Below, in pieces: positions 28,358-40,061 of a DNA stretch of 64,000 nt. Each line of letters opens with the position of its first letter. The stretch's first letter is position 1. Below the pieces are notes generated by a model. That model had not been told where the DNA came from and did no database searches. It worked only from the letters and a program-made list of their open reading frames with translations. A program made the position numbers and the translations under genes. The stretch is from Alteromonas sp. ASW11-130 (lineage in GTDB: Bacteria > Pseudomonadota > Gammaproteobacteria > Enterobacterales > Alteromonadaceae), in contig NZ_JAPFRE010000027.1 of assembly GCF_026183735.1 (NCBI RefSeq), positions 451,703 through 515,702 of the forward strand, read 5' to 3'.

Positions 28358-30727
28358 CTAGCTGGCCTTTTTAGCTAGCTCTTTCGCTGTACCTTCGGAG
28401 TCATTTTTGTCCGCTTTAGGTGGACGTAACGGACGTAACTTCGCCTTAAGTAACTCATTATGAAGCGTTGATTCATTCGTTAAATAAACGACATGGGTGT
28501 AGGCCGACTGCATATTGGAAAGCTTGTCATACACTGTTTTATCTATTTTTGATAACTGTGCTAAGCGCTTCCGGGTCAGCGGCGTCGTAGCTGAATGGCA
28601 GCGCATTGTTTCTATGTGCGTTACGCATAACTCAACTTTGTCTTGCTCAAGATGATTCGCAATATTTTGACGCATAGTACCATATAAGAAATTTTTCTCT
28701 GCGATATAGACCAACTTATTGTCATCTTTTCGAACGCAATGCACCACCAACGCGTTCTGCTTCTTGCCTATCATGAATTGTTCGAGTAACGCTGATTTAG
28801 GCCGCATGGTTTCTCTATCAGCAAAGAAGCCATGGAGAGGAACTACATTTTGTACGCGTGAAAACGGGTATAAATCATCTGACTTTTCACTTTGATATAC
28901 CGTTTTTAATCGATCTAATATGTGTCGGTTCGATACGCATAGTACACTCACCGAAGGATGATGACGCATAGCAAGTTCCCAGATAAAACGATGGGTATTT
29001 TGCTGCGTCCGAGCAATATCCCGTTGTCGGAAAAACGCTAAATTTTGTTCTAATAATGCGTCCACCGACCCTTTCTTATTCACTTCAGGGAGTTTAAGTC
29101 GCATAATGCCACGCCGTTCGTCGTAATGCACAATCATGTATTTCTCATTGCGCATTTTAAAGTCGGGTACTGAAATTTTAATTGAATCGGTAAAATGAGC
29201 CGCTTCAACTTTTTCGTTTAGCGCTATTTGCATCCCGCTTGCTGATATATCTTTCACTTTGCACTGAAATGAAGTCAATAATCCCGTTTTTATAGACGCG
29301 TCTCTTTCAATAACGTATCGATGCTCGCTTCGACGGTCAAGGTCCTCTTCCATAACATATGATATAGACCATTTGTTTTTATCAGCAATGAGCGACTTAG
29401 GAATTGCCGGAAATTGGCACTTTTCTCCAATGGTTAATTCCTTTAGGGAGTGGGTAATATCCCTACAAAAGATCACTGAAGTCATCACCGCTAATTCTGG
29501 AAAGTCAGCCTTTGCAAGGTCATGTATTTCAAACGCTTTATTCTTATCTTCCTCGTCAATACTATCGATACGACAATGCGTACAGGTTAACGTGCCTGAT
29601 TTCATCATCAAATATATCAGAGGACTCATTTGTTCACTTGCCACTAAATCACGATGTGTTGCACAAATATCTATTGGACCTTTTTTAGTATTGACTGTCC
29701 CATTAAATAAAAAAGCTTCCCCATATCGCTGAAGTTCCGCATAAAGGCGGTTAAAAGAGCTTTTTCCAGACAGCTTATCAAGGAATTTATGCGCATTGTT
29801 ACGTTCTACATTTGATTTTGTGAACAGGGCAATAATGGGAATAGCTTGTTTTTTGTTGGCCTTTACGAAAAAAGGCAACCATGGGCTATTTTCTAAAATA
29901 CGGTCTCTTTCTAAATCTTGCATTGCGCGCTCTATTTCCAGCTCTCTTTTGAGCGGTTGGTGGAAAGCAGCGGTATCGATATACTTCTTTAACTGCGCAA
30001 GTAGACGCTTGTCGACGTCTTCGGCGAAGTCAAATTGCAGTTCGTAATTAGCGGTATGTTGATTAAACTTGATCGAGTCTAGCTTAACCTTAATTTGCGT
30101 TTCTTTTGTTGTAAACCCTTGAATTTCTGGAAAGGTAAATGTTAGTTCGTCACCTTGACTCATTTTAGGCGGTCTACGAAGTTCAACCGCCATAGTATTG
30201 TAGCCTAACGACGCAATGTTGCAGTTTCGACCATTTTGAAACTCTGGTGAAGAGACCTGGAAGTTAGGCGTTATAGCAATATCGTCTCCAAAATCGATGT
30301 CATTTTGGGACTGAGACTCCACAGCAAAAGCATCTACAATCTTTTTGTATTGCTCTTTTTTTATTTGCGACTGATAGAATTCTGAACTCGTTATGGACTC
30401 AAAAACACCAACCGTGTAACGATTTTGGTATAAACCCGTTTCTTTTTTAAGGATCTGTGCGCCTATTTTATCCAAACACATATCAATGCCAAAATGTTTG
30501 AACTTAATAACGGGGAATTGGGCAAAAGCTGAATTATCTGCGGGCGCGTCTGTGAGAGAAGTAAGCCTAATCACTTCTTCTTTAATAGTTTTTCTAACAT
30601 TTGCAGGTAAACGCTGAGAGAATTTATTTAATCCTTCGAGCAACCTGTTGTCTTGCTCATAAGGTATGAGCGCTCTAATCAAATGCTGAAATTGTTTTAT
30701 TACTTGCTTTTCATCACCGGCAGACAT
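28358..30727 (-). CDS. Large PilZ-domain protein, probable c-di-GMP effector
   Basis: A 789-residue soluble protein of unknown role. A canonical PilZ c-di-GMP site is present: R466-x3-R470 (RSEHR) and D493-x-S495-x2-G498 (DISASG). A second, degenerate PilZ-like region at about 166-240 (NIASLGYNTMAVEL) lacks these residues. There is one Cys-x2-Cys at 382/385. The flanking 200-residue segments match nothing I know. The C-terminus is Lys/Pro-rich. It is inserted in the same strand between ihfB and lapA, genes that are adjacent in related genera. No signal peptide or membrane helix is visible. Confidence 0.75.
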   Translation of the reverse strand: MSAGDEKQVIKQFQHLIRALIPYEQDNRLLEGLNKFSQRLPANVRKTIKEEVIRLTSLTDAPADNSAFAQFPVIKFKHFGIDMCLDKIGAQILKKETGLYQNRYTVGVFESITSSEFYQSQIKKEQYKKIVDAFAVESQSQNDIDFGDDIAITPNFQVSSPEFQNGRNCNIASLGYNTMAVELRRPPKMSQGDELTFTFPEIQGFTTKETQIKVKLDSIKFNQHTANYELQFDFAEDVDKRLLAQLKKYIDTAAFHQPLKRELEIERAMQDLERDRILENSPWLPFFVKANKKQAIPIIALFTKSNVERNNAHKFLDKLSGKSSFNRLYAELQRYGEAFLFNGTVNTKKGPIDICATHRDLVASEQMSPLIYLMMKSGTLTCTHCRIDSIDEEDKNKAFEIHDLAKADFPELAVMTSVIFCRDITHSLKELTIGEKCQFPAIPKSLIADKNKWSISYVMEEDLDRRSEHRYVIERDASIKTGLLTSFQCKVKDISASGMQIALNEKVEAAHFTDSIKISVPDFKMRNEKYMIVHYDERRGIMRLKLPEVNKKGSVDALLEQNLAFFRQRDIARTQQNTHRFIWELAMRHHPSVSVLCVSNRHILDRLKTVYQSEKSDDLYPFSRVQNVVPLHGFFADRETMRPKSALLEQFMIGKKQNALVVHCVRKDDNKLVYIAEKNFLYGTMRQNIANHLEQDKVELCVTHIETMRCHSATTPLTRKRLAQLSKIDKTVYDKLSNMQSAYTHVVYLTNESTLHNELLKAKLRPLRPPKADKNDSEGTAKELAKKAS

Positions 30728-30943
30728 AGAACCACACCAGCCTCAAGGCAATATTATTATAAGTTATTTAAGGCTTTACTTAAACGTAAGTGTACATCGA
30801 CATAAGCGGAGATACACACTTTCGCTACAGCTAAGGATTACTAATGGTTATCGGCAGGTATGAACAAATCATTAATGAAATGTTACTTTTCGTTCAACCT
30901 TTAAACAACTAATAAGAATAGTGCCTAAAAATCTATTGAAAGG

Positions 30944-30972
30944 CAATAAAAAAGCCGTAGAAACTACGGCTT
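30944..30972 (-). terminator. Intrinsic terminator overlapping the ihfB stop
   Basis: Stem AAGCCGTAG (30952-30960) / CTACGGCTT (30964-30972), nine perfect pairs with loop AAA. On the minus strand the RNA continues with a T-rich run (complement of the A-rich 30944-30951). The stem includes part of the ihfB stop codon. Confidence 0.9.
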
Positions 30973-31258
30973 AATTCGCTGATAAATCAACACGCTCTCT
31001 TAATTCTTTACCAGGTTTAAAATGTGGAACGTATTTTCCGTCCAATTTTACAGTCTCACCCGTTTTTGGATTTCGACCTACCCTGGGTGCACGATAGTGC
31101 AAAGAAAAACTTCCAAAACCACGAATCTCTATTCGTTCGCCTTTTTGCAGGGTTTGCGCCATCTGCTCAAGCAACTCTTTAATAGCCGACTCCAACTCTT
31201 TGGCAGGAACATGGCGTGCCGAATCGGCTAGCCGCTCAATTAATTCAGACTTAGTCAT
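30971..31258 (-). CDS. ihfB: Integration host factor subunit beta
   Basis: DNA-bending nucleoid protein of 95 residues that pairs with IhfA. The HU/IHF family signature is complete: the dimerisation helices at 1-40, [20 protein letters not shown] with the intercalating Pro in the beta arm, and [12 protein letters not shown] at the end. It lies downstream of rpsA with about 77 bases between them, as in E. coli. Confidence 0.97.
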   Translation of the reverse strand: MTKSELIERLADSARHVPAKELESAIKELLEQMAQTLQKGERIEIRGFGSFSLHYRAPRVGRNPKTGETVKLDGKYVPHFKPGKELRERVDLSAN

Positions 31259-31335
31259 AGTAATCCCTATGTCAAAAGTTAATCCAAACAGCTACCGATG
31301 GTAAGTGCGCCCATATTGAGCACACTAAACCGTTA

Positions 31336-33006
31336 TTACTCGCCTTTCGCAGCTTTGAAAGCTTCAGCCATTGCATTAGCAAAACCACCATCGTCTTGCT
31401 GGTTTACTTTATCAATTGCTTCTTTCTCATCTGCTTGATCTTTCGCTTTAACAGAAAGATTTACAGTACGGTTTTTACGGTCAACACCCATGAACTTGGC
31501 TTCAATGCTGTCACCAACATTAACTTCTTCAGAAGCGTCTTCTACACGGTCACGAGATAAATCACCTACGCGGATGTAGCCGTCTACTTCTTCAGCCAGG
31601 TTCACAGTAACGCCTTTCGCGTCAACTGCGGTAACTGTACCAGTAACAATAGCACCTTTCTTGTTGTCTGTCAGATACTTATTGAACGGATCTTCTTCAA
31701 TTTGCTTAACGCCTAAAGAAATACGCTCACGCTCTGGGTCGACTTGTAAAACAACAGCGGAAATCTCGTCGCCTTTCTTATAATCGCGAACGGCATCTTC
31801 GCCTGTTTTATTCCAGCTGATATCAGATAAATGAACCAAACCATCAATACCGCCATCAAGCCCGATGAAGATACCGAAGTCAGTGATTGACTTGATCTTA
31901 CCAGACACTTTGTCACCTTTTTCGTGTGACTTGGCGAATTCTTCCCATGGGTTAGCTATACACTGCTTAAGACCTAGAGAAATACGACGACGTTCTTCAT
32001 CGATTTCAAGTACCATAACTTCAACAGTGTCACCAAGATTAACCACTTTAGATGGGTGGATATTCTTGTTCGTCCAGTCCATTTCAGATACGTGAACTAG
32101 ACCTTCAACACCATCTTCGATTTCAACAAAACAACCGTAGTCAGTTAAGTTAGTTACCTGACCTGTGATCTTAGTGCCTTCTGGATAACGCTGAGCAATT
32201 TCTTGCCAAGGATCGTTGCCCATCTGCTTCATGCCAAGTGAAACACGTTGCTTGTCTTTGTCAAACTTCAACACTTTTACGTTAATTTCATCACCCACGT
32301 TTACAATCTCACTTGGGTGTTTAACGCGCTTCCACGCCATATCAGTAATGTGTAATAGACCGTCCACACCACCTAAGTCAACGAACGCGCCGTAATCAGT
32401 AAGGTTCTTAACGATACCTTTGATTTCATGACCTTCTTCAAGGTTCGCTAACAATGATTCGCGTTCTGCACTGCTTTCAGCTTCGATAACCGCGCGACGA
32501 GATACAACAACGTTATTACGCTTAGCATCAAGCTTGATTACTTTAAACTCAAGCTCTTTACCTTCAAGGTGAGTAGTGTCACGAACAGGACGTACGTCAA
32601 CTAATGAGCCTGGCAAGAACGCACGAACACTGTTAACTTCAACAGTGAAACCGCCTTTAACCTTGCCATTAATAACACCTTTAATTGTTTCTTTTTCTTC
32701 GTATGCTTTTTCAAGCTCAACCCACGCTTCATGGCGCTTGGCTTTTTCACGAGAAAGAATCGTTTCACCGAAGCCATCTTCAACTGCATCAAGCGCTACA
32801 TCTACTTGATCGCCAATTTCAATTTCCAGCTCGCCTTCGGCATTTTTAAATTGATCCGCAGGGATCGCACTTTCTGATTTCAAGCCAGCATCGACAAGAA
32901 CAATATCTTTATCGATTGAAACTACCGTACCTTTAACAATGGAACCTGGACGGGTTTCAAGTTCTAATAGGCTTTCTTCAAAAAGTTGTGCAAAATTTTC
33001 AGTCAT
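31336..33006 (-). CDS. rpsA: 30S ribosomal protein S1
   Basis: RNA-binding ribosomal protein needed for initiation on structured mRNAs. It has 556 residues and six S1 (OB-fold) repeats, the last four recognisable by repeated GLVHVS/GLLHIT-type segments. I start at ATG 33006 ([12 protein letters not shown]). An upstream ATG at 33039 in the same frame would add an atypical 11 residues. No purine-rich Shine-Dalgarno sequence precedes the ATG; the leader is AT-rich, as in E. coli rpsA, whose translation is autoregulated. Confidence 0.97.
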   Translation of the reverse strand: MTENFAQLFEESLLELETRPGSIVKGTVVSIDKDIVLVDAGLKSESAIPADQFKNAEGELEIEIGDQVDVALDAVEDGFGETILSREKAKRHEAWVELEKAYEEKETIKGVINGKVKGGFTVEVNSVRAFLPGSLVDVRPVRDTTHLEGKELEFKVIKLDAKRNNVVVSRRAVIEAESSAERESLLANLEEGHEIKGIVKNLTDYGAFVDLGGVDGLLHITDMAWKRVKHPSEIVNVGDEINVKVLKFDKDKQRVSLGMKQMGNDPWQEIAQRYPEGTKITGQVTNLTDYGCFVEIEDGVEGLVHVSEMDWTNKNIHPSKVVNLGDTVEVMVLEIDEERRRISLGLKQCIANPWEEFAKSHEKGDKVSGKIKSITDFGIFIGLDGGIDGLVHLSDISWNKTGEDAVRDYKKGDEISAVVLQVDPERERISLGVKQIEEDPFNKYLTDNKKGAIVTGTVTAVDAKGVTVNLAEEVDGYIRVGDLSRDRVEDASEEVNVGDSIEAKFMGVDRKNRTVNLSVKAKDQADEKEAIDKVNQQDDGGFANAMAEAFKAAKGE

Positions 33007-33127
33007 AAGGTTTAAATTTAATTTAAAGTTGATATCCATATGTCAATCCAGAGCACATGGGGTTATTAACACATGTCGCAACATCCAGTTGTCGCAACTT
33101 TTATCAATGACAATTAATGGCTTCTAT

Positions 33128-33799
33128 TTACAATCGAGAAGTAATAATTTCCATTGCCTTTTCAAACACTTGATTGATATTCAAGTGCGTTGAATCTATC
33201 ACTACTGCGTCTTCAGCCGGTGTCAAAGGTGCTACTGAACGATTAGAGTCACGCTCATCACGAGCCTTGATATCGGTTAAAAGGCGCGCAATATTAACAT
33301 CCATCCCCTTTGCTTTCAACTGACCATATCGCCTTTCGGCTCTGGCTTCGGCGCTAGCTGTGAGGAATAATTTGACCGCCGCATCAGGAAATACCACCGT
33401 TCCCATATCGCGGCCATCTGCGACAAGGCCTGGTGCTTGCTGAAAAGCCCGTTGTCTGCGTAATAGTGCTTCACGAACACGCGGTAAAGCGGCTATTTGT
33501 GAGGCTACACCGCCAACTCTCTCAGTACGAATATCATCGGTAACATCCTCGCCTTCCAAAATAATACGACTGGATTCACCATTGGCTTCAAAACTAACAT
33601 CTAAACCTGTTGCTAATGGCACAATTGAATCTTCGTCATTACATGGTAAGTCATGGTGAAGTGTTGCCATAGCCAGCACACGATATATCGCTCCGCTGTC
33701 TAGAAAATGCCAGTCTAGTTGCTTGGCCAACAAACTGCTTAAAGTCCCTTTGCCTGCGCCGCTAGGCCCATCAACCGTGACTATAGGTGTTGGATGCAT
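33128..33799 (-). CDS. cmk: Cytidylate kinase
   Basis: Phosphorylates CMP and dCMP. It has 223 residues with the P-loop [12 protein letters not shown] at about 11-22, the NMP-binding part [10 protein letters not shown], and the [13 protein letters not shown] segment near 128. The C-terminal helices follow the [13 protein letters not shown] motif. It sits between aroA and rpsA as in most gammaproteobacteria. Confidence 0.97.
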   Translation of the reverse strand: MHPTPIVTVDGPSGAGKGTLSSLLAKQLDWHFLDSGAIYRVLAMATLHHDLPCNDEDSIVPLATGLDVSFEANGESSRIILEGEDVTDDIRTERVGGVASQIAALPRVREALLRRQRAFQQAPGLVADGRDMGTVVFPDAAVKLFLTASAEARAERRYGQLKAKGMDVNIARLLTDIKARDERDSNRSVAPLTPAEDAVVIDSTHLNINQVFEKAMEIITSRL

Positions 33800-33901
33800 G
33801 CCTGCTCCAGATTATAATAGTTAAAAAAACGCGCGCAATTATACGCTTAGATCGCGCTTTATACCATGCTTGTTTATAAATGGTTGCCGCAATGTAAAGA
33901 T

Positions 33902-35191
33902 TTAATGTTTACAAATTGTCGCTAAGCGCGTGAAATAATCCGGAAATGTTTTTTTCGTGCACCCTGGGTCGTTAATAGTAACTGACTGCTCACTTAACGA
34001 TAACAGAGAAAAACACATGGCGATTCGATGGTCGTTATAAGTGTCGATAGGAACATGAGCAAAATCAGCAAGAGGCCATACCTTAATATAGTCTCGTCCC
34101 TCTTCTACTTGTGCTCCTATTTTTTTTAATTCAGTTGCCATCGCGTGCAACCGATCCGTTTCTTTAACCCGCCAATTATATATATTTCTAATAACAGTAG
34201 GTGAGTTAGCAAACAATGCAGTAGTTGCTATCGTCATGGCCGCATCTGGAATGTGATTCATATCCATATCAATTCCATTAAGTTCACCGCGAGTAACAGT
34301 AACAGACTCCTTTTGCCAACTTACTTTGGCGCCCATTTTTTCCAGCACTTCAGCAAAATGAACATCACCCTGAATGCTAGCGCTCCCAATTCCTGTTACC
34401 GTTACCGTGCCCCCTTTTATGGCTGCCGCTGCAAGAAAATATGAAGCTGAAGATGCGTCACCCTCTACCATAAACCGTCCAGGTGAAATATATCGCTGGC
34501 CAGCTTTAATAATAAACCTTTGATAATTCTTATTTTCTACGTGCACACCAAAACGTTGCATAGTATCTAATGTAATATCAATGTAGGGTTTAGATACGAG
34601 CTGTCCCGTAATATTTATGGTGACATTTCCTTCGAAGAGAGGAGCCGCCATAAGTAATGCTGTTAAGAATTGGCTGGATACGCTCCCGTCAACCGATAAA
34701 TCAGCCCCCTTTAAACGTTTACCGTTTATTTTCAAGGGAGGGAATCCTGTTGATTTTAGGTATTGAATGTCAGCCCCGGCTTGTTGTAGCGCATTAACTA
34801 GATCGCCAATGGGACGCTCTTCCATTCTAGGCTCACCGGTCAATTCTACTATGGCGTTGCTAGCAGCTAACGTGGCGCACAATGGTCGCATTGCCGTGCC
34901 AGCGTTCCCTAAGAATAAAGGAGCTTGTGGTGTTTTGCGAAACGCCCCAGCGATTCCTTCAACAACACATTCGGTTTTATCAGCGCTAAGCTGGTAGCGA
35001 ACCCCTAACTGCTTAAGCGCAGTTAACATATGGGAAATGTCCTCACTGTCCAGTAAGTTATTCAGCGTGGTGGTACCTTTGGCTAATGCGGCTAATAATA
35101 AAGCTCGGTTTGATAGGCTCTTCGAGCCTGGTACATTTATTGTTCCTTCAACTTTTTTGACCGGTTCAATCGTAAGCGCTGATGCGGGCAT
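33902..35191 (-). CDS. aroA: 3-phosphoshikimate 1-carboxyvinyltransferase (EPSP synthase)
   Basis: Shikimate-pathway enzyme joining PEP to shikimate 3-phosphate. It has 429 residues. Visible motifs are [15 protein letters not shown] near 22-36, [13 protein letters not shown] near 90 and DYIKVWPL; the sequence around GNAGTAMRP is the class I (glyphosate-sensitive) type. Its ATG shares a base with the serC stop (TAATG), so serC-aroA are translationally coupled. Confidence 0.97.
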   Translation of the reverse strand: MPASALTIEPVKKVEGTINVPGSKSLSNRALLLAALAKGTTTLNNLLDSEDISHMLTALKQLGVRYQLSADKTECVVEGIAGAFRKTPQAPLFLGNAGTAMRPLCATLAASNAIVELTGEPRMEERPIGDLVNALQQAGADIQYLKSTGFPPLKINGKRLKGADLSVDGSVSSQFLTALLMAAPLFEGNVTINITGQLVSKPYIDITLDTMQRFGVHVENKNYQRFIIKAGQRYISPGRFMVEGDASSASYFLAAAAIKGGTVTVTGIGSASIQGDVHFAEVLEKMGAKVSWQKESVTVTRGELNGIDMDMNHIPDAAMTIATTALFANSPTVIRNIYNWRVKETDRLHAMATELKKIGAQVEEGRDYIKVWPLADFAHVPIDTYNDHRIAMCFSLLSLSEQSVTINDPGCTKKTFPDYFTRLATICKH

Positions 35192-36276
35192 TACCCTACC
35201 CTCCGCTCAAAATCCTGCATAAACTCAACCAACCTCTGCACTCCCTCTAAGGGCATAGCATTATAGATGCTTGCTCGCATACCACCTACGAAACGATGAC
35301 CTTTCAGGGCCACTAAGCCATCAGCAGCCGCTTGTGTTAAGAATAAATCGTCTAGTGAAGGGTCCGCTAATTGAAAGGGTACGTTCATTATTGATCGACA
35401 AGCAGGGTGCACCCTGCTTTGGTAAAAGCTTGAGTTATCTATAGCATCGTAAAGACACTTTGCTTTTGCTTGATTATGCTCAGCCATAGCATCCACGCCA
35501 CCTTGTTTAAGCAGCCATTTAAATACCAATCCTGCTAGATACCATGAAAATGTCGGCGGTGTATTATACATTGAGCCTGTTGTCGCAAGTTCATTATAAT
35601 CAAATATTGATGGCGTATTTCTCTGCGCACGACCAACCAAATCATCCCGTATGATCACAACGCTTAATCCGGAGGGCCCGATATTTTTTTGAGCACCAGC
35701 GTAGATAACGCCATACTTACTGACATCAATAGGTTTGGATAATATGCATGAAGACATGTCCGCGACGAGCGGGACCTTTCCCGACTCTGGTAACCAATCG
35801 TATGCCACCCCATCTACGGTTTCATTCGGACAAAAATGCAAATAAGCCGCACGTTGATCGATCTGTTCTTCCACTGGCTTTACCATGAAATCCAGCCCAT
35901 CTTTCTGAGTTAATTCACCCACAACTTTAGGATGATTAAACTTACTGGCTTCAGCGACGGCGCCTTTTGACCAAGAACCGGATACAAGATGTAGCGATGT
36001 ATCGGTAGGATTGGACAAATTTAGAGGGACTGCGGCAAAATGCGCACGGCCACCGCCATGAGTAAAAAGCACATGATAGTTTTCGGGAACTTGCATCAAC
36101 TTACGTAAATCAGTTTCAGCTTGAGTAGCCACGGCCCTAAACGCGTCGCCGCGGTGACTAACCTCCATCACTGAGCTACCACTTTCTTGCCAGTTAAGTA
36201 ACTCTTCTCGCGCTTGTCGTAAAACAGATGGGGGCAGCATCGCCGGTCCCGCACTAAAATTGAATACTTGCGTCAT
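35191..36276 (-). CDS. serC: Phosphoserine aminotransferase
   Basis: PLP enzyme of serine and pyridoxine synthesis with 361 residues. The N-terminus [19 protein letters not shown] is characteristic, the PLP lysine lies in the [12 protein letters not shown] segment near 198, and the C-terminus contains [13 protein letters not shown] start at ATG 36276; an upstream in-frame codon at 36300 would extend into the gyrA terminator. Confidence 0.97.
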   Translation of the reverse strand: MTQVFNFSAGPAMLPPSVLRQAREELLNWQESGSSVMEVSHRGDAFRAVATQAETDLRKLMQVPENYHVLFTHGGGRAHFAAVPLNLSNPTDTSLHLVSGSWSKGAVAEASKFNHPKVVGELTQKDGLDFMVKPVEEQIDQRAAYLHFCPNETVDGVAYDWLPESGKVPLVADMSSCILSKPIDVSKYGVIYAGAQKNIGPSGLSVVIIRDDLVGRAQRNTPSIFDYNELATTGSMYNTPPTFSWYLAGLVFKWLLKQGGVDAMAEHNQAKAKCLYDAIDNSSFYQSRVHPACRSIMNVPFQLADPSLDDLFLTQAAADGLVALKGHRFVGGMRASIYNAMPLEGVQRLVEFMQDFERRVG

Positions 36277-36292
36277 TTGAAATATTAACCTT

Positions 36293-36325
36293 AAAAACAA
36301 AACAAGCGGCTAAAAGCCGCTTGTT
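36293..36325 (-). terminator. Intrinsic terminator after gyrA
   Basis: Perfect 11-base-pair stem AACAAGCGGCT (36301-36311) / AGCCGCTTGTT (36315-36325) with a 3-base loop, followed on the minus strand by TTGTTTTTAA. It lies between the gyrA stop and the serC start, so serC probably has its own promoter or depends on read-through. Confidence 0.92.
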
Positions 36326-36366
36326 AAAGACATGGTTGCAAGGTGTCAGCATACTGACACGTTACA

Positions 36367-39054
36367 TTACTCTTCTGTCGCTGGCTTATCACTGGCTTCT
36401 GTTGAAGCCTCATCAGCATTCTCATCGGTAAGATTTTCATTACCCTCGATGCTTTCTAGAAGTTCTTCATCCATCTCTTCGATGCGTTGAAGACCCACAA
36501 CGTGTTCGTTCTCAGTAGTACGAATCAAACGTACACCCTGGGTATTTCTACCCACAACTGATACTTCACTTACGCGAGTTCGCACCAGCGTGCCTTGGTC
36601 GCTTATCAGCATCATTTCGTTTGTTTCGTCGACCTGCACAGCGCCAATTACTTTGCCGTTGCGTTCAGATACTTTTATAGAAACAACCCCCTGAGTAGCA
36701 CGACTTTTCGCCGGGTAGTCAGCTAAAGGAGTACGTTTGCCGTATCCATTTTCTGTAGCAGTTAATATGTCGCCGTCTCCTTGAGGGACTATCAACGAGA
36801 CCACTTTCTGACCGTCTTGCATACGGATACCACGAACACCCGTAGCAGTTCTGCCCATTGGACGTAATGCTAATATTTCTTCACCTGTTTCAGGATCTAT
36901 TTTAACGTCACCCGTTTCCGCGTCTCGAGCTTTTTCATTAAAGCGTACAACCTTTCCTGCATCAGAGAACAACATTATGTCATCACTACCGGTAGTAATA
37001 GCAACGCCTATCAGTTCGTCACCATCATTGAGGTTTACCGCAATAATACCGTTAGAGCGTGGACGTGAATAAGAGCTCAAATCAGTTTTCTTAACTGTAC
37101 CGTTAGCCGTCGCCATAAGGACATATTTGCCTTCTTCGAACTCTTTAATCGGCAAAATAGCAGTAATGCGTTCGTCATTTTCCAAGGGCAGAATGTTGAC
37201 AATTGGACGGCCACGGGCGTTCCGAGAAGCGAATGGCAGTTGATACACTTTAAGCCAATATAGCCTGCCTCGAGTGGAGAAACACAAAATGTGATCATGG
37301 GTATTGGCGACTAACAAACGTTCGATGAAATCTTCATCTTTCATCTTAGTTGCAGACTTACCCTTACCTCCACGACGCTGTGCTTCATAGTCAGATAATT
37401 TCTGATACTTAACATATCCTTCACGAGAAAGCGTTACGACAACGTCTTCTTGTTCGATTAAATCTTCAATATCAATATCGTGCGTAGCGGCAGTAATCTC
37501 AGTCCGACGCTCATCACCGTATTCGTCGCGAATCGCTTCTAACTCTTCACGAATAACTTCCATCAAACGCTCAGGTGAACGCAAAATGTGCAGTAATTCC
37601 GCTATCTGCTCAAGCAGCACCTTGTACTCTTCTAGAATCTTATCGTGCTCTAGCCCTGTAAGCTTGTGCAAGCGTAAATCAAGAATTGCCTGAGCCTGTT
37701 GCTCAGTAAGATGGTATTTACCATCACGGATACCAAATTCAGGTAGTAACCAATCGGGACGGGCGGCATCGTTACCAGCACGCTCAAGCATATCGGCCAC
37801 GTCACCTAATTGCCAGCCTTGGGCAACTAATGATTGTTTCGCTTCTGCAGGACTGGGGGATGCTTTGATTAACTCGATGATTGGGTCGATGTTCGCCAGC
37901 GCAATTGCCAGACCTTCAAGAATATGTGCTCTATCGCGAGCCTTACGAAGCTCAAACACCGTCCGTCGAGTAACAACTTCACGACGATGAAGAATAAATG
38001 ATTCTAATGTTTCTTTAAGATTAAATACTTTCGGCTGGCCGTTATCCAGCGCAACCATATTTATGCCGAATACAGTTTGCAGCTGTGTATTCGCATATAA
38101 ATGATTTAACAGCACTTCTGCAGATTCAGAGCGCTTAACTTCTATAACAATGCGCATGCCGTCTTTGTCAGACTCATCACGCAGTGCCGAAATTCCTTCA
38201 ATCCGTTTTTCTTTAACCAGTTCCGCAATTTTTTCTATTAAGCGGGCTTTATTCACCTGATACGGAATTTCGTTAACTACAATAGTTTCTTTTCCATTGG
38301 AGTCGGTTTCTATTTCAGCTTTTGCTCGTAAATAGATCTTACCGCGTCCAGTACGATAGGCATCGTCTATCCCCTTGCGGCCGCTAATGGTAGCTGCTGT
38401 CGGGAAATCTGGACCGGGGATGTGTTCCATTAAACCGTCAATACTTAAATCAGGGTCGTCAATCAAGGCGACACACCCATTAACGACTTCCGTTAAGTTA
38501 TGTGGAGGAATATTGGTTGCCATACCCACGGCGATACCGGACGATCCATTCACCAATAAATTAGGAACACGCGTAGGTAAGACTTCGGGAATTTGCTCTG
38601 TACCATCATAGTTGGGTACAAAATCTACGGTATCTTTATCTAAATCTGCTAACAATTCGTGGGCGATCTTCGCCATACGAACTTCTGTATAACGCATAGC
38701 TGCAGCCGAATCACCATCAACTGAGCCGAAGTTTCCCTGACCGTCAACAAGCATATAACGCAAAGAAAATGGTTGCGCCATTCGGACGATGGTGTCATAT
38801 ACAGCAGAGTCGCCGTGAGGGTGATATTTACCGATAACATCCCCTACAACACGCGCTGATTTTTTATATGGCTTATTGAAATCGTTTTTTAGCTCATTCA
38901 TCGCAAATAAAACACGGCGGTGAACAGGCTTCAAACCATCTCTAACATCAGGCAAAGCACGCCCGACGATTACGCTCATAGCGTAATCGAGGTAAGAGTT
39001 CTTTAACTCTTCCTCTATATTAATGGGAAGGATTTCTTTCGCGTCATCACTCAT
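36367..39054 (-). CDS. gyrA: DNA gyrase subunit A
   Basis: Breakage-reunion subunit of the type II topoisomerase that introduces negative supercoils. It has 895 residues with the active-site Tyr in AMRYTEVRM near 122. The quinolone region [20 protein letters not shown] has Ser and Asp at the positions of E. coli Ser83 and Asp87, i.e. the sensitive form. Six C-terminal pinwheel blades include the GyrA box QRRGGKG near 563. The acidic C-terminal tail is Glu-rich. Confidence 0.98.
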   Translation of the reverse strand: MSDDAKEILPINIEEELKNSYLDYAMSVIVGRALPDVRDGLKPVHRRVLFAMNELKNDFNKPYKKSARVVGDVIGKYHPHGDSAVYDTIVRMAQPFSLRYMLVDGQGNFGSVDGDSAAAMRYTEVRMAKIAHELLADLDKDTVDFVPNYDGTEQIPEVLPTRVPNLLVNGSSGIAVGMATNIPPHNLTEVVNGCVALIDDPDLSIDGLMEHIPGPDFPTAATISGRKGIDDAYRTGRGKIYLRAKAEIETDSNGKETIVVNEIPYQVNKARLIEKIAELVKEKRIEGISALRDESDKDGMRIVIEVKRSESAEVLLNHLYANTQLQTVFGINMVALDNGQPKVFNLKETLESFILHRREVVTRRTVFELRKARDRAHILEGLAIALANIDPIIELIKASPSPAEAKQSLVAQGWQLGDVADMLERAGNDAARPDWLLPEFGIRDGKYHLTEQQAQAILDLRLHKLTGLEHDKILEEYKVLLEQIAELLHILRSPERLMEVIREELEAIRDEYGDERRTEITAATHDIDIEDLIEQEDVVVTLSREGYVKYQKLSDYEAQRRGGKGKSATKMKDEDFIERLLVANTHDHILCFSTRGRLYWLKVYQLPFASRNARGRPIVNILPLENDERITAILPIKEFEEGKYVLMATANGTVKKTDLSSYSRPRSNGIIAVNLNDGDELIGVAITTGSDDIMLFSDAGKVVRFNEKARDAETGDVKIDPETGEEILALRPMGRTATGVRGIRMQDGQKVVSLIVPQGDGDILTATENGYGKRTPLADYPAKSRATQGVVSIKVSERNGKVIGAVQVDETNEMMLISDQGTLVRTRVSEVSVVGRNTQGVRLIRTTENEHVVGLQRIEEMDEELLESIEGNENLTDENADEASTEASDKPATEE

Positions 39055-39362
39055 AAACTGCGTTATCCCTTTTTTCTAAACACATGCGGCGCTGTATAAA
39101 TAGTCTGTTAAAAAACGAGGACGGTAGGAGCGCTCACTATTATAATTGGGTGGTAAAACAATCGCTGAGTGTACCACTGACGAATCAAATTATGTAGCAG
39201 TTAATCTATTACATTCGATAATTTATCAGAAATCAGGCCTATAGTTGCGGTAGTTGATTACTTATTCATCGATCATAATAAATAAATAGCAAACCCCCTC
39301 CTTTTTTAATGAAATTAAGGTAAGGTTTATTCCTCCATTTTAATTCAGGTAGCATAAAAAGT
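39055..39362. other. Divergent intergenic region gyrA/ubiG (308 bases)
   Basis: AT-rich promoter region between the divergently transcribed gyrA and ubiG. It should hold both promoters. I could not pick out a convincing -35/-10 pair or a named operator on either strand, and there is no small gene. Confidence 0.5.
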
Positions 39363-40061
39363 ATGGCGAATGTCGACAGCCAGGAAATAAATAAGTTTGC
39401 CGAACTTGCTTCTCGCTGGTGGGACCCAGAAGGAGAGTTCAAACCCCTTCACGCAATCAACCCTCTTCGATTAGAATTTATCGAAACGCACGCCAAAGGC
39501 CTTCATGGGAAAAAAATTGTAGATATAGGTTGTGGAGGCGGAATACTCTCGGAGTCAATGGCTGCATGTGGGGCTGACGTTACGGGTATAGATATGGCGG
39601 AAGCTTCCCTCGAAGTGGCCAAGCTTCATGGGTTGGAAAGCCAGATAAAGGTAAACTATGCGTGCAGTACCGCAGAAGATTTTGCTGCTCACCATGAAAA
39701 CGGCTTCGACGTGGTTACCTGTATGGAAATGTTGGAACATGTACCAGACCCTTTTTCAGTGGTACAGGCCTGTTCTAAACTGGTTAAACCTGGCGGCCAC
39801 GTGTTTTTTTCGACATTAAACAGAAATATGAAATCTTATTTAATGGGCATTCTTGGCGCTGAATATGTGCTTAACCTGGTTCCTAAAGGAACCCACCAAT
39901 ACAGTCGTTTTATAAAACCGTCAGAATTGATGACAATGACGGATAACGCCGGTTTAACTAGCCGAGATGTTACTGGATTGCATATGAACCCGCTAACTCA
40001 GACGTTCTATCTATCTGATCGTAACATTGATGTGAATTATCTTCTGTACACGCAAGCATAG
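39363..40061 (+). CDS. ubiG: Ubiquinone biosynthesis O-methyltransferase UbiG
   Basis: SAM-dependent enzyme performing both O-methylations of ubiquinone synthesis. It has 232 residues. Motif I is [15 protein letters not shown] near 51, the N-terminal [20 protein letters not shown] is diagnostic of UbiG, and [20 protein letters not shown] lies in the C-terminal half. The gene is divergent from gyrA, as in E. coli. Confidence 0.97.
   Translation: MANVDSQEINKFAELASRWWDPEGEFKPLHAINPLRLEFIETHAKGLHGKKIVDIGCGGGILSESMAACGADVTGIDMAEASLEVAKLHGLESQIKVNYACSTAEDFAAHHENGFDVVTCMEMLEHVPDPFSVVQACSKLVKPGGHVFFSTLNRNMKSYLMGILGAEYVLNLVPKGTHQYSRFIKPSELMTMTDNAGLTSRDVTGLHMNPLTQTFYLSDRNIDVNYLLYTQA

Noticed and set aside
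30844-30912. 22-codon plus-strand frame with AAGG upstream, between the PilZ gene and ihfB
   Set aside because: A Shine-Dalgarno-like sequence is present but the frame is very short, has no recognisable motif and could easily be chance.
38700-38860. Quinolone-resistance substitutions in gyrA
   Set aside because: The key Ser and Asp positions are the wild-type residues.
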